Shown here: piece by piece, positions 9,380 to 17,888 of the stretch
How the letters are laid out: every line of letters begins with the position of its first letter
How positions within the stretch are numbered: position 1 is the stretch's first letter
Source: Dyella nitratireducens
GTDB taxonomy: Bacteria; Pseudomonadota; Gammaproteobacteria; Xanthomonadales; Rhodanobacteraceae
Direction: 5' to 3'
Length of the DNA: 64,000 nucleotides
Assembly: GCF_014642835.1 (NCBI RefSeq)
Contig: NZ_BMJA01000003.1
Span: 396,497 to 460,496, forward strand
The notes under the pieces: model-generated
The model's database searches: none
What the model saw: the letters and a program-made list of their open reading frames with translations, nothing else
Told to the model about the DNA's origin: nothing
Translations under genes and position numbers: made by a program

Positions 9380-10453
9380 TCAGAGCTGCCCCGGATCGAG
9401 CACCACGTGGGCAATGCGCAGCCGCTTCCACGTATAAGTAATGTGTATCCGGCCATCTCCTGCCTGGATCACGGCCGGGTAGGAGAACTCGGCGCCGGAG
9501 CTCTGTTCCAGCGTAAGTACCTGTTTCCAATGCTCTCCATCGGGTGAGACGGCCACGGCGAGCGTGCCGCGGCCATTCCACCAATCCTTGCCGTGCACGG
9601 TCGGGTTGTAGACCAGACAGGCGCGGCCGTCGGCGAGCATCACCGCATCGATGCCAGAGTTGGGGTTGGGCAGGTCCAGCAGCTTCAGCTCGGACCAGGT
9701 ATGCCCGCCATCGGCGGACCAGGTGGTGAACAGGTGATTTTGCTTGGTACGTCCGATCGCCTGCAGCTTGCCGTTGCGCCATGGCAACAGGCTAGGTTGG
9801 ATAGCCTCGATCGCATGGGGATTGGGGACGGGCTGGCTCTGTTGCCAGGTCGCTCCGCCGTCGCTGGAAAGCTCGAAATGAATCGTCCAGCGCCCCAACT
9901 CCGTGCTCGATGGGGCGACGATGCTGCCGTCGGTGAGTTGCACCGGCTTGTCTTTGATCGGGCCAAGCAAACCATCCGGCAGAGCATGCGCTTGGGACCA
10001 ATGCGCGCCGTTGTCGGTAGACGTCTTGAGCAAGCCGTGCCAGTGCTGTGGATCTGGCCCGACTTTGTAGAACAGCATCAGGGGTCCTTGGTGCGGAAGA
10101 AACAGCACCGGGTTCCAGGTGGGTTCGCGGTGCCCATCCGGTTGTACACCGTTGGCCACTTCGACTGGCGTGGTCCAGTGACCATGTATTTGCCGCGATA
10201 ACCAGATGCCGACACTGGGGTCGCGCTCTTGTTTGCCGCCGAACCAGGCGGTGACGAGGCCGGCAGGTGTTTCGACGATAGTGGAGGCGTGGCTTTGTTT
10301 GGTGGGCGGTGTCGTGGCGATGAATTCGCGTAGCACGATGGGGTTGTTGTCTGCCATGGCTAGGGTCGGCACACCGAGCAACAAAATAAGTACACGGCAT
10401 GCTTGTGGCAAATGACGGGCTGTTTGCTTTGGAGAAAACAAATATCGAAACAT
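9380..10453 (-). CDS. Sialidase-fold (BNR/Asp-box) exported protein
   Basis: Predicted six-bladed propeller of the sialidase superfamily, about 357 residues, with an N-terminal export signal (hydrophobic core around 22-34, cleavage after AMA). Four Asp-box motifs are visible: STDNGAHW, SSDGGATW, SADGGHTW and the degenerate SPDGEHW. The family-typical SHASTIVE and WFGGKQERDPSVGIW are near the N-terminus. I do not see the FRIP-type arginine motif of true GH33 sialidases, so release of sialic acid should not be assumed; another glycosidase or lyase activity is possible. ATG at 10453 is used; GTG at 10456 is adjacent in frame. It follows GH35 by 32 bp in the same orientation and probably belongs to the GH29-GH18-GH3-GH35 unit. 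Confidence 0.82.
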   Translation of the reverse strand: MFRYLFSPKQTARHLPQACRVLILLLGVPTLAMADNNPIVLREFIATTPPTKQSHASTIVETPAGLVTAWFGGKQERDPSVGIWLSRQIHGHWTTPVEVANGVQPDGHREPTWNPVLFLPHQGPLMLFYKVGPDPQHWHGLLKTSTDNGAHWSQAHALPDGLLGPIKDKPVQLTDGSIVAPSSTELGRWTIHFELSSDGGATWQQSQPVPNPHAIEAIQPSLLPWRNGKLQAIGRTKQNHLFTTWSADGGHTWSELKLLDLPNPNSGIDAVMLADGRACLVYNPTVHGKDWWNGRGTLAVAVSPDGEHWKQVLTLEQSSGAEFSYPAVIQAGDGRIHITYTWKRLRIAHVVLDPGQL

Positions 10454-10485
10454 CACTCAATGCCCTCATCGTGCCTCATCGTCAT

Positions 10486-12327
10486 TCACTCAGACGTCTT
10501 TACGTCCGGCATCGACCAGATCGACTGCCTTACACCACGCACCACCGCCTGCTTCGGCGTCTTCAAATCAAACACCACCACGGTGTTGTCGCCCTGCTGC
10601 AACCATGGCGCCGGTAAATAGAGCGAACGCTGCGGGCCGATATCCCAGATACGCCCGAGGTTGTGGCTGTTGACCCACACAAAGCCTTTGCCGAACGCAG
10701 TTACGTCCAGAAACGTATCGGCCAACGCCGCCAAGGTGAAGTGACCGCGATGAAACGCAGGCCCTTCTACAGCTTGCGTGGTCCAACCACGAATGGCATC
10801 CGCTGAGGTCATCGGCAATGGGTACACCTGCCAACCATGCAGTGCCTTGCCGTCGAGCATCACTGGATCAACGAGTCCTGCGCGGCCATCCGCAAGATGC
10901 GGTCCGTAGTTGATACGCCCGGTGTTCTCCACCAACACGTCCAGCGTGTGCTCACCCGCATCGATGGTGACAGGCAAGCTCACCTGCTTGAGCCGCCGAT
11001 CCACCGTGCCCACCAGTTTGTGGTCAACGTAGATCGATGCGTAGTCGCGCACGTCACCCAGATAAAGCTGCCCTTGAATGGCCCCGCTGACTTGCGTGCG
11101 ATAAAGGATGTAGCCGTAGGCCTGGCCGAACTGCTCCATGGATTGTGGCTGGTCTACGGTGATCGGTTCCGGCAGGTTGTCCCACAGCGATGCCGATTCG
11201 CTCAGCGTAACCGCGGGTACGTCCATGAACGGCGTAGGTGCGGGCAACGGTGGCGGCGTGATACCGGTGGCTTTGGCGATCACGGCACGAAACGTCGCGA
11301 ATTTCGGTTTTGGCCGGCCGGCTTCGTCCAGCGGCGCGTCATAGTCGTAACTGGTGGTTTGCGGCGCGTAATGATCGCTGGGATTGCCCTGGAAATTGGC
11401 GCCATTCATGAAGCCGAAGGTGGTGCCGCCTTCGAACACGAAAACGTTGAGCGAATAGCCCTGGCTCAACATCCACGCCAGTTCCTTGGCTTGCACGGTC
11501 GCATCCGTGTGCGCGTGCGGTTCACCCCAGTGATCGAACCAGCCGGCCCAGTATTCGCCAGCCATTCGTGGTTGATCGGGACGAAATGCCTCAAGCGTTT
11601 TGAATGCGCTCTTCGCTTCGCCAGTGTTGAAATTCACCACGGCAAGCACGCCGGGCAGCGTGTCGTTGCGCAGTTCATCGGCGCCGTCGGAGGTAAACAG
11701 GATATCGGTGCCCAGACCGGCGCGAACCAGCGCCTGGTGAATGTCTTCCATGTACACGCGGTCATCGCCGTATGAGCCGTACTCGTTCTCCACCTGCACG
11801 GCGACGATCGGACCGCCGTGCGCCGCCATCAGCGGCGACAACTCCCGGCCCAAACGCTGAAAATAACGATCTACAGCTTTGAGATATGTCGGGTCCTGCG
11901 TGCGCACATGCAGATGTGGATCGGCGAACAGCCAGGCAGGAAAGCCGCCCGCTTCCCATTCGGCGCATACATAAGGGCCCGGGCGCAGGATCACGTCGAG
12001 CCCTTGGGCCTGTGCCATGCGCACGAATGCGGCGACGTCATTGTCGCCGCTGAAATCGAACTGTCCTGGTTTGGGCTCGACCAGATTCCAGTACACGTAC
12101 GTAGTGATGGCATTCAAGCCCATCGCGCGTGCTTTTTGCAGGTGGTCCTGCCAGTAGGCACGTGGGATGCGTTGGAAATCCATCGAGCCGGAGATGATCT
12201 GGTGCGGCTTGCCGGCACGAATGAAATGGCTGCCTTCGATGGTGATGGGCGTTTTCGCCTGGAGTGGCGTGCTCAGTAGAAAGGTGGCGCCAAGCAAGCA
12301 TGCTGCAAACCATGCGTTCGCTTTCAT
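10486..12327 (-). CDS. GH35 beta-galactosidase
   Basis: Exported beta-galactosidase of 613 residues that removes terminal beta-linked galactose. Signal peptide about 1-24. The GH35 barrel includes TYVYWNLVEPKPGQFDFSG (about 76-94), the acid/base Glu182 in QVENEYGSYG and the likely nucleophile Glu258 in AGEYWAGWFDHWGE. Jelly-roll domains follow, ending with VWVNSHNLGRIWDIGPQ and LYLPAPWLQ, both typical of the family. Its ATG overlaps the GH3 stop codon (ATGA), so the two are translationally coupled. With fucosidase and hexosaminidase next door it could process Lewis-type antennae; xyloglucan or galactan side chains are alternatives. Confidence 0.95.
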   Translation of the reverse strand: MKANAWFAACLLGATFLLSTPLQAKTPITIEGSHFIRAGKPHQIISGSMDFQRIPRAYWQDHLQKARAMGLNAITTYVYWNLVEPKPGQFDFSGDNDVAAFVRMAQAQGLDVILRPGPYVCAEWEAGGFPAWLFADPHLHVRTQDPTYLKAVDRYFQRLGRELSPLMAAHGGPIVAVQVENEYGSYGDDRVYMEDIHQALVRAGLGTDILFTSDGADELRNDTLPGVLAVVNFNTGEAKSAFKTLEAFRPDQPRMAGEYWAGWFDHWGEPHAHTDATVQAKELAWMLSQGYSLNVFVFEGGTTFGFMNGANFQGNPSDHYAPQTTSYDYDAPLDEAGRPKPKFATFRAVIAKATGITPPPLPAPTPFMDVPAVTLSESASLWDNLPEPITVDQPQSMEQFGQAYGYILYRTQVSGAIQGQLYLGDVRDYASIYVDHKLVGTVDRRLKQVSLPVTIDAGEHTLDVLVENTGRINYGPHLADGRAGLVDPVMLDGKALHGWQVYPLPMTSADAIRGWTTQAVEGPAFHRGHFTLAALADTFLDVTAFGKGFVWVNSHNLGRIWDIGPQRSLYLPAPWLQQGDNTVVVFDLKTPKQAVVRGVRQSIWSMPDVKTSE

Positions 12328-14927
12328 CGTGGCAATGCCTCGCGTCCGTCGATGACAAACTGTGCCGTTACCCCTTCGCTGTAACCAGGCTGGCCACCAC
12401 CGACAAACAGACGGTAATGTCCTGCCATCACCGCACGCTGCCCCAGGGCATCGACATGGCTTAATGGCCGCGGTGCCAGTTCAAACGTCACACGCCGGCT
12501 TTCTTTCGCACGCAAATGCACGCGCTGAAAGCCAACCAGCGCATGACGCGGCGCCAGCGCATCATCCGGCGCATCGAGATACACCTGCACCACTTCGTCA
12601 CCATCGCGATCGCCATCGTTACGCACCAGGGCGCTCACAGTGAGCGTCTTGCCGGCATCGAGCTTGGTGGTCGAGAGTTGCGGCTGTGCATAGGCGAAGT
12701 GCGTATAGCTCAAGCCGTAACCGAACGGATAAAGCGGGGTGCCCGTGAAGTAGCGATAAGTGCGCTCCTTCATCGCATAGCTCACAAACGGCGGCAAGTC
12801 GCGCGTGGAACGATAGAAAGTCACTGGCAGGCGCCCACCTGGGTTGTAATCGCCAGCCAATACCCGCGCCACGGCACGACCACCCTCTTCACCCGGATAC
12901 CACGCTGCCACGACGGCGCTGGCGTGCTCTTTCGCCCAGTTCAACGCGACGGCACTGCCCGACATCAGCACGACGATCAGTGGCTTGCCACCGGCAGCTG
13001 CGCGTTCAAGCATGGCTTGCTGCGATGGCGGCAAACCGATATCGGTGCGATCACCGCCGTTGAAGCCGGGCACGTCGACCTTCAGCTCCTCGCCTTCCAC
13101 GTCCGGCGACAGACCGATGAAGGCAACAGTGGCATCGGCATCACGCACGGCTGCTTCCGCTTTGGCCAACTGAGCCTGTTCTGGCGCCAGCCACTGCAAG
13201 CGTATGCCCTGGTCCTGGCCGCTATGCACGTACTCAAGACGGATCGTATGCGAACGCGTATCGGCAACATGCAGCACGGTCTGCATAGATGAGTCGTCAC
13301 CGTTATCGTCGAGCACCTCGCGGCCATCGACATACAGGTGCACCGGATCGTGCTGCTTGTTGCAGTCGAAACAACGGTCCACATGCAACGCCAAGGTGTA
13401 ATCGCCTGCGCCAGGCGGCAACCATTCGCCAGTCCATCGCACGGCATAACGACCATCATGCTGACCATCGATCGGCGTTACCTGATCCCAATCGAAGTCG
13501 ACCACGCGATCCGTTCGCGTCAAGGCGGGCTTGCCGTTGAAATCGGCATGATCGAAATATTCGCCGGTGAGGCCGGTGCTTCCGCTTGCCGTATGCAGCG
13601 CGGTTTCGGGAATCGTGATCGGCACGCCTTCCGCAATGGGTGCGCCTTGCGCATAGCGAATGTGATCGGCGCCGAAGCGCTCGCGCAGACCAGCAAGCGG
13701 TGTTACCGGCGCACGTGCAGTGCCGTGATAATTGGCTTCCAGCGTCTCCAGCGTATCGGCATTGGGACCGATCACGGCAAGGCGTGTACCGGATTGCAAC
13801 GGCAGCGTGTTGTTTTCATTCTTCAACAGCACGATGGATTCCAGTGCCGCCAGCAGGGCCAGCTGCCGATGCTTGGAGCTATCGACCTGATCCATGCCGA
13901 TGCCATCGTACGGACTCTTGTCGTCACCCCATTCGCCTAGGCGATAACGCGCGGTAAACAACCGCGTAAGTGCCGTATCGATGACCGATTCCTGCAGGTA
14001 GCCCTTGTTCACGGCTTCGAGCAGGTCGGCATACGCATTGCCGCAATCCAGATCCGTACCGGCCTGGATCGATGCCGCAGACGATTGCGCGTTGTCCGGC
14101 TTGAAATAATGGAACTTGGTCATGTCGTCGACCGCATCGCAGTCGGACACGACAAAGCCTTTGAAACCCCAGTCGCGACGCAGCCGTGTCGCCAGCAGAT
14201 CGTTATCCGCGCATACCGGCGTGCCATGGAGCGCGTTATAGGCGCACATCACCGAATCAGCGTGGCCTTCCGTGACGGCAGCGCGAAACGCCGGCAGGTA
14301 CGTGGCTTCCAGATCATGCGGCGATACATCCACATCGAAACCATGCCTGCCCGCTTCCGGCCCGCTGTGCACGACAAAGTGCTTGGGCGTGGCGATGGCG
14401 CGCGGATGGTCGGGATCGTCGCCCTGGATGCCATGAATGAAATGGACGGCGAGCTGGCCAGTGAGGAAAGGATCCTCGCCATAGGTTTCCTGTCCCCTGC
14501 CCCAGCGTGGGTCGCGGAAGATATTGATGTTGGGCGACCAGATAGTGAGCCCGTCGTAGCGCGCATGATCGCGGCCGGCACCGATGGCGTTGAACTTGGC
14601 GCGCGCCTCGGTGGAGACGGTGGTACCGACCTGTTGTAGCAGTTGCGTATCCCAACTGGCGGCGAGGCCGATGGCTTGCGGGAAAACGGTCGCGTAACCG
14701 TTACGCGCGATACCGTGGAGACCTTCGCTCCACCAGTCGTAGGCGGCAATATGAAGGCGCGGGATGGCTGGGGCGCCGCTTTGTACTTGAGCGACTTTTT
14801 CGGGCAGCGTCATCTTGGCGACGAGTGTGACCGCTTTGGAGTCAACACTCGTGTTCTGAGCAACGGCGCTCGCTGCCGTGAGCAGAAGGCCGACCATTGC
14901 GGCAAGACGCGGCAGCTTTATATGCAT
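12324..14927 (-). CDS. GH3 beta-glycosidase with PA14 insert
   Basis: Exported GH3 enzyme of 867 residues, probably a beta-xylosidase or beta-glucosidase. Signal peptide about 1-23. The N-terminal barrel has the GH3 landmarks SPNINIFRDPRWGRGQETYG, KHFVVHSGPE and the nucleophile Asp262 in GFVVSDCDAV. The C-terminal GH3 domain is interrupted by a PA14 domain (about 452-585, TGEYFDHADF to IRLQWLAP), which often shapes the active-site entrance, and a fibronectin-III-like domain closes the protein (VVQVYLDAPDD onward). ATG start; ATGA overlap with GH35 downstream. A palindromic repeat sits upstream between it and GH18, so it may be partly insulated from GH29-GH18. In an N-glycan setting the core beta-1,2-xylose would be a logical substrate, which is inference. 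Confidence 0.94.
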   Translation of the reverse strand: MHIKLPRLAAMVGLLLTAASAVAQNTSVDSKAVTLVAKMTLPEKVAQVQSGAPAIPRLHIAAYDWWSEGLHGIARNGYATVFPQAIGLAASWDTQLLQQVGTTVSTEARAKFNAIGAGRDHARYDGLTIWSPNINIFRDPRWGRGQETYGEDPFLTGQLAVHFIHGIQGDDPDHPRAIATPKHFVVHSGPEAGRHGFDVDVSPHDLEATYLPAFRAAVTEGHADSVMCAYNALHGTPVCADNDLLATRLRRDWGFKGFVVSDCDAVDDMTKFHYFKPDNAQSSAASIQAGTDLDCGNAYADLLEAVNKGYLQESVIDTALTRLFTARYRLGEWGDDKSPYDGIGMDQVDSSKHRQLALLAALESIVLLKNENNTLPLQSGTRLAVIGPNADTLETLEANYHGTARAPVTPLAGLRERFGADHIRYAQGAPIAEGVPITIPETALHTASGSTGLTGEYFDHADFNGKPALTRTDRVVDFDWDQVTPIDGQHDGRYAVRWTGEWLPPGAGDYTLALHVDRCFDCNKQHDPVHLYVDGREVLDDNGDDSSMQTVLHVADTRSHTIRLEYVHSGQDQGIRLQWLAPEQAQLAKAEAAVRDADATVAFIGLSPDVEGEELKVDVPGFNGGDRTDIGLPPSQQAMLERAAAGGKPLIVVLMSGSAVALNWAKEHASAVVAAWYPGEEGGRAVARVLAGDYNPGGRLPVTFYRSTRDLPPFVSYAMKERTYRYFTGTPLYPFGYGLSYTHFAYAQPQLSTTKLDAGKTLTVSALVRNDGDRDGDEVVQVYLDAPDDALAPRHALVGFQRVHLRAKESRRVTFELAPRPLSHVDALGQRAVMAGHYRLFVGGGQPGYSEGVTAQFVIDGREALPR

Positions 14928-14980
14928 GGTTGAAAGCCTGCTCCGTTGTCCTCTACACCTTCATGTCAATGAAGGCCAAT

Positions 14981-15056
14981 CGTAGGTTGGGGTGTAAACC
15001 CCAACATGATCGTATGAATCGAGATGGCGATGTTGGGGTTTACACCCCAACCTACG
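14981..15056. repeat. Family-1 palindromic repeat, copy A
   Basis: Perfect 27-bp inverted repeat: arms 14981-15007 (begins CGTAGGTTGGGG) and 15030-15056, spacer 22 bp. It lies between the GH18 stop (8 bp away) and the GH3 start. One of five copies in the window. A separate small hairpin (CCTTCAT/ATGAAGG, 14958-14975) lies between it and GH3. Confidence 0.9.
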
Positions 15057-15063
15057 AGTGAAT

Positions 15064-16113
15064 TCAACGCTCAACCACCGGCAACTCATCCCACACCTTG
15101 GGATCCTCCGCGCCCAATACCCAGGAGCAGAACCCTTCCAGATCGTATTGCTTCACCAGCGCATAGCGGTCGCGAAAACTGTGCGCGTCGGGCATGAACA
15201 CCCACTCGCGCATATCGTCGCGATAGAAGTAGTACCAGGACTCGTGCTCCACCGGATCCCATTGCACGACGGCTTTTTGTTCCTGCGCCAATGGAATCGA
15301 TTCGTCTGCATCGATGTAGGTGGCCGAGATATTGGACGCTTCGCTGCCGTCCTCACGCACCGGATTGCCGGTGTACCAGCGATAGCCATACAGCGCGATG
15401 CCGAGCGAAAGCTTCTGCTTCGGCACCAAGGTCAACGCGTACTTCAGCTGATCGAGCATCCACGGCATGGCATCGACGGGACCTGGCGTGGTCCAACGGG
15501 TATGCTGATCGTAAGTCATCAGGCAGATGAGATCGGCGTATTTGCCAAGCGCAGCCAGGTCATAAGCGCCACGCCAGTACTGCCACATCCATTTGGAGAA
15601 CGGACCTTCACCCGCATGCCCAGGCCCATTGGGTACCACGGCGATGGACAGCGTCAGGCCGTGCTTGTGCAAGGCCTCCGCCGTCTGCTTCACCAACAAG
15701 GTGTAGGCATCGCGATCCGTCCAGGAGATGCTTTCAAAGTCGAACTGGTAGCCGGCATAACCATGCTCGGCCGCCTGTTGCAGCATCGACTCGATCAGGT
15801 GTTGCTTGGCGGTCTCGTCATGCAGCAGATCGTGGAAGCCCTTGCGTCCAGCCGACATGGACATGATCGGTGTCACCGGCAAACGATGCTGCTTGGCCAG
15901 ATCAAGCACGTAGTTGTCCGGACCGCCGTTCACCAAGCCCTCTGCGTCCACCTGGTACCAGGTGGGCACCAGCAAGCCGATCTTGTCGATATGCGCGGTG
16001 AAGGAGTTGGTCGACTTCTGCGTGCTCATCAAATAGAACAACGCTGTCGGCTGTTTTGCATAAGCCACGCTGCATGCCAGTGCCGCAGCGAGAAAGCAGA
16101 CAAGCTTTTTCAT
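15064..16113 (-). CDS. GH18 family glycoside hydrolase (chitinase / endo-N-acetylglucosaminidase type)
   Basis: Exported GH18-type hydrolase of 349 residues. Signal peptide about 1-19 (chosen ATG at 16113, MKKL...; a longer in-frame start at 16131 would overlap the upstream gene and spoil the signal peptide). The catalytic strand reads GYQFDFES with Asp125 and Glu127, matching the Dx(D)xE pattern of GH18; SMSAGR and LICLMTYDQH correspond to other conserved barrel strands, and the end (FCSWVLGAEDPKVWDELP) resembles YaaH-like and chitinase-like members. It begins 1 bp after the fucosidase stop, so the two form an operon. Cleavage of the chitobiose core of N-glycans is attractive in context; a chitin or peptidoglycan substrate is not excluded. 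Confidence 0.87.
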   Translation of the reverse strand: MKKLVCFLAAALACSVAYAKQPTALFYLMSTQKSTNSFTAHIDKIGLLVPTWYQVDAEGLVNGGPDNYVLDLAKQHRLPVTPIMSMSAGRKGFHDLLHDETAKQHLIESMLQQAAEHGYAGYQFDFESISWTDRDAYTLLVKQTAEALHKHGLTLSIAVVPNGPGHAGEGPFSKWMWQYWRGAYDLAALGKYADLICLMTYDQHTRWTTPGPVDAMPWMLDQLKYALTLVPKQKLSLGIALYGYRWYTGNPVREDGSEASNISATYIDADESIPLAQEQKAVVQWDPVEHESWYYFYRDDMREWVFMPDAHSFRDRYALVKQYDLEGFCSWVLGAEDPKVWDELPVVER

Positions 16114-16114
16114 A

Positions 16115-17719
16115 TTACTTGGCCAGTTCAATACGATAGACGTAGGCGTAGTCGCCTGCCGGTTGTGCCGGCAGCGTCAGATGCAGACCATCCGCCTGCT
16201 GCTGCCAGGCGATGCTCTTACCATTGGCGAGCAGGCTTACCGCGCGCACATGGTCGTCGGGCTTGATCGAATGGATCACCGCCGTGCCATCTTGCGGCCA
16301 GCCCAACTCGGTGGCGTAGAGCATGCCGTCCTTGGTGGTAAAGCGGAAATCCTCAGCGGTATACGGCTTGGTCTTGGTGTCCTGGAACGTGCCGCCAACG
16401 ACTTCGGTGGGACCTTCACCGAAGGTGCGCCATGGCGTGGTGCCATAAATGGCGTCGCCATTGGCCTTCAGCCAGCCGCCCATGGCAAGCAGGATTTTCT
16501 GTGCATCTTCAGGGATGGTGCCGTCCGCACGCGGCCCGATATTGAGCAGCAGATTGCCATTCTTGCTGACCACATCCACCAGCAGGTGGATCAACTCTTG
16601 CGGCGACTTGTAGGTATCGCCCTTGATGTAGCCCCAGGAGGTATTGCTGATGGAGGTATCGGTTTGCCAATGCGCCTGCTGGATGCCGGTCAGCTGTCCG
16701 CGCTCGATATCCAACGTGCCGGCGTTTTCGGCGAAATCGCCTTGTTTGTAATTGACCACCACCCCGCCGCGCTTCGCACCTTCGTTGTAGTAATACGACA
16801 GCATCTTCGGCAACGTGTTGCGGAAGGTGGGATGCCCGATCCACCAATCGAAATACAGGACATCCGGGTGGTAGTCATCGATCAGTTCGGCCGTACGCGC
16901 CAGCCAGTCATCCAGCCAGGCCTGCGAGACATAGGTCCAGTCGTTGTAGAGGTCCTCGTCCTTCTTGGCCAGATGTGCTTCGGCGGGACCATAAAGGCCC
17001 GCATAGCGCGGATCGTTGACGTCGGAATCGAACTTGCGGCCGCCATCGAAGAACCAGTCATGTTCGGCGCGATGCGATGACACGCCGAAATGCATGCCTT
17101 CCGCGCGAACGGCTTTCTCCAGCTCGCCGATCACGTCGCGATGCGGCCCCATCTTTACCGCCGTCCATTCCGACAGCTGCGAGTTGTACATGGCGAAACC
17201 GTCGTGATGCTCTGCCACCGGGATGACGTAACGCGCGCCGGCTTCCTTGAACAATTTGGCCCATGCCTGCGGATCGAAATGCTCCGCCTTGAACATGGGA
17301 ATGAAATCCTTGTAGCCGAACTTCGACTGCGGACCATACGTAGCTACGTGGTGCGCATAATCGGGCATGTTCTGCTGATACATGTTGCGCGAGTACCACT
17401 CGCTGCCGAAAGCCGGCACCGAATACACGCCCCAGTGAATAAAAATGCCGAACTTGGCATCGTCATACCACTGCGGTGCGCTGTACTGCTGCAGCGAAAC
17501 CCAGTCAGCACGAAACGGCCCGTCGTTCATATGCTGTGCGACGCGAGCAAGTATGGCCTTGCGTTGCGGCTCGAATTGGGCGGTGGCCTTCTGCCAGGCC
17601 AAGTCGGCTTGCGCGGGAGAAAGGGTCTTGGCCGTCGGTGCCGTTGGCGACTGCTGCGCCGTGGCGATGCCTGCCATGCAGGCCAACGCAATGCCAAGAT
17701 GGAACAAAGACCGTTTCAT
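16115..17719 (-). CDS. GH29 alpha-L-fucosidase 1
   Basis: Exported retaining alpha-L-fucosidase that releases L-fucose. The ATG at 17719 gives 534 residues with a signal peptide (about 1-21) and a strong ribosome binding site (GGGAGAGGG); in-frame codons further upstream lack these. GH29 features: GIFIHWGVYSVPAFGSEWYS (about 91-110), EHHDGFAMY (about 170-178) and the nucleophile Asp291 in LYFDWWIGHP. GNLLLNIGPRADGTIP marks the end of the barrel, followed by a C-terminal beta-domain. It is the first gene after a strong terminator and heads the minus-strand unit GH29-GH18-(GH3-GH35-sialidase-like). The released fucose would feed the catabolic operon at 22 kb. A second, shorter GH29 lies at 32657-34027. 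Confidence 0.95.
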   Translation of the reverse strand: MKRSLFHLGIALACMAGIATAQQSPTAPTAKTLSPAQADLAWQKATAQFEPQRKAILARVAQHMNDGPFRADWVSLQQYSAPQWYDDAKFGIFIHWGVYSVPAFGSEWYSRNMYQQNMPDYAHHVATYGPQSKFGYKDFIPMFKAEHFDPQAWAKLFKEAGARYVIPVAEHHDGFAMYNSQLSEWTAVKMGPHRDVIGELEKAVRAEGMHFGVSSHRAEHDWFFDGGRKFDSDVNDPRYAGLYGPAEAHLAKKDEDLYNDWTYVSQAWLDDWLARTAELIDDYHPDVLYFDWWIGHPTFRNTLPKMLSYYYNEGAKRGGVVVNYKQGDFAENAGTLDIERGQLTGIQQAHWQTDTSISNTSWGYIKGDTYKSPQELIHLLVDVVSKNGNLLLNIGPRADGTIPEDAQKILLAMGGWLKANGDAIYGTTPWRTFGEGPTEVVGGTFQDTKTKPYTAEDFRFTTKDGMLYATELGWPQDGTAVIHSIKPDDHVRAVSLLANGKSIAWQQQADGLHLTLPAQPAGDYAYVYRIELAK

Positions 17720-17827
17720 GCTGCACCCTCTCCCGATGTGGTTTGAACGGCTCATCATGCCAGCAACACACATGATGACAAGTTCCTTTAAAGCATCCAT
17801 GTCCCGGAAGGGACAGGGAGCTGGAAT

Positions 17828-17877
17828 AAAAAAAACCGATCGCGGCAGTAAGGGGAAGATAGCTGTCCGCGATCGGT
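17828..17877 (-). terminator. Strong rho-independent terminator of the receptor gene
   Basis: On the minus strand an 11-bp perfect stem (ACCGATCGCGG, 17835-17845, with 17867-17877) is followed by eight T residues (17835-17828). It starts 12 bp beyond the receptor stop and separates glk2-receptor from the fucosidase operon, whose promoter must lie within 17720-17827. Confidence 0.9.
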
Positions 17878-17888
17878 ACTGCGAAAAC

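Noticed and set aside
14958-14975. CCTTCAT/ATGAAGG hairpin upstream of GH3 as an operator
   Set aside because: Only a 7-bp stem with no second copy in the window; too short to support by eye.
17720-17800. Upstream start for alpha-L-fucosidase 1
   Set aside because: It would place the signal peptide 27 residues inside the protein; the ATG at 17719 has a strong ribosome binding site.
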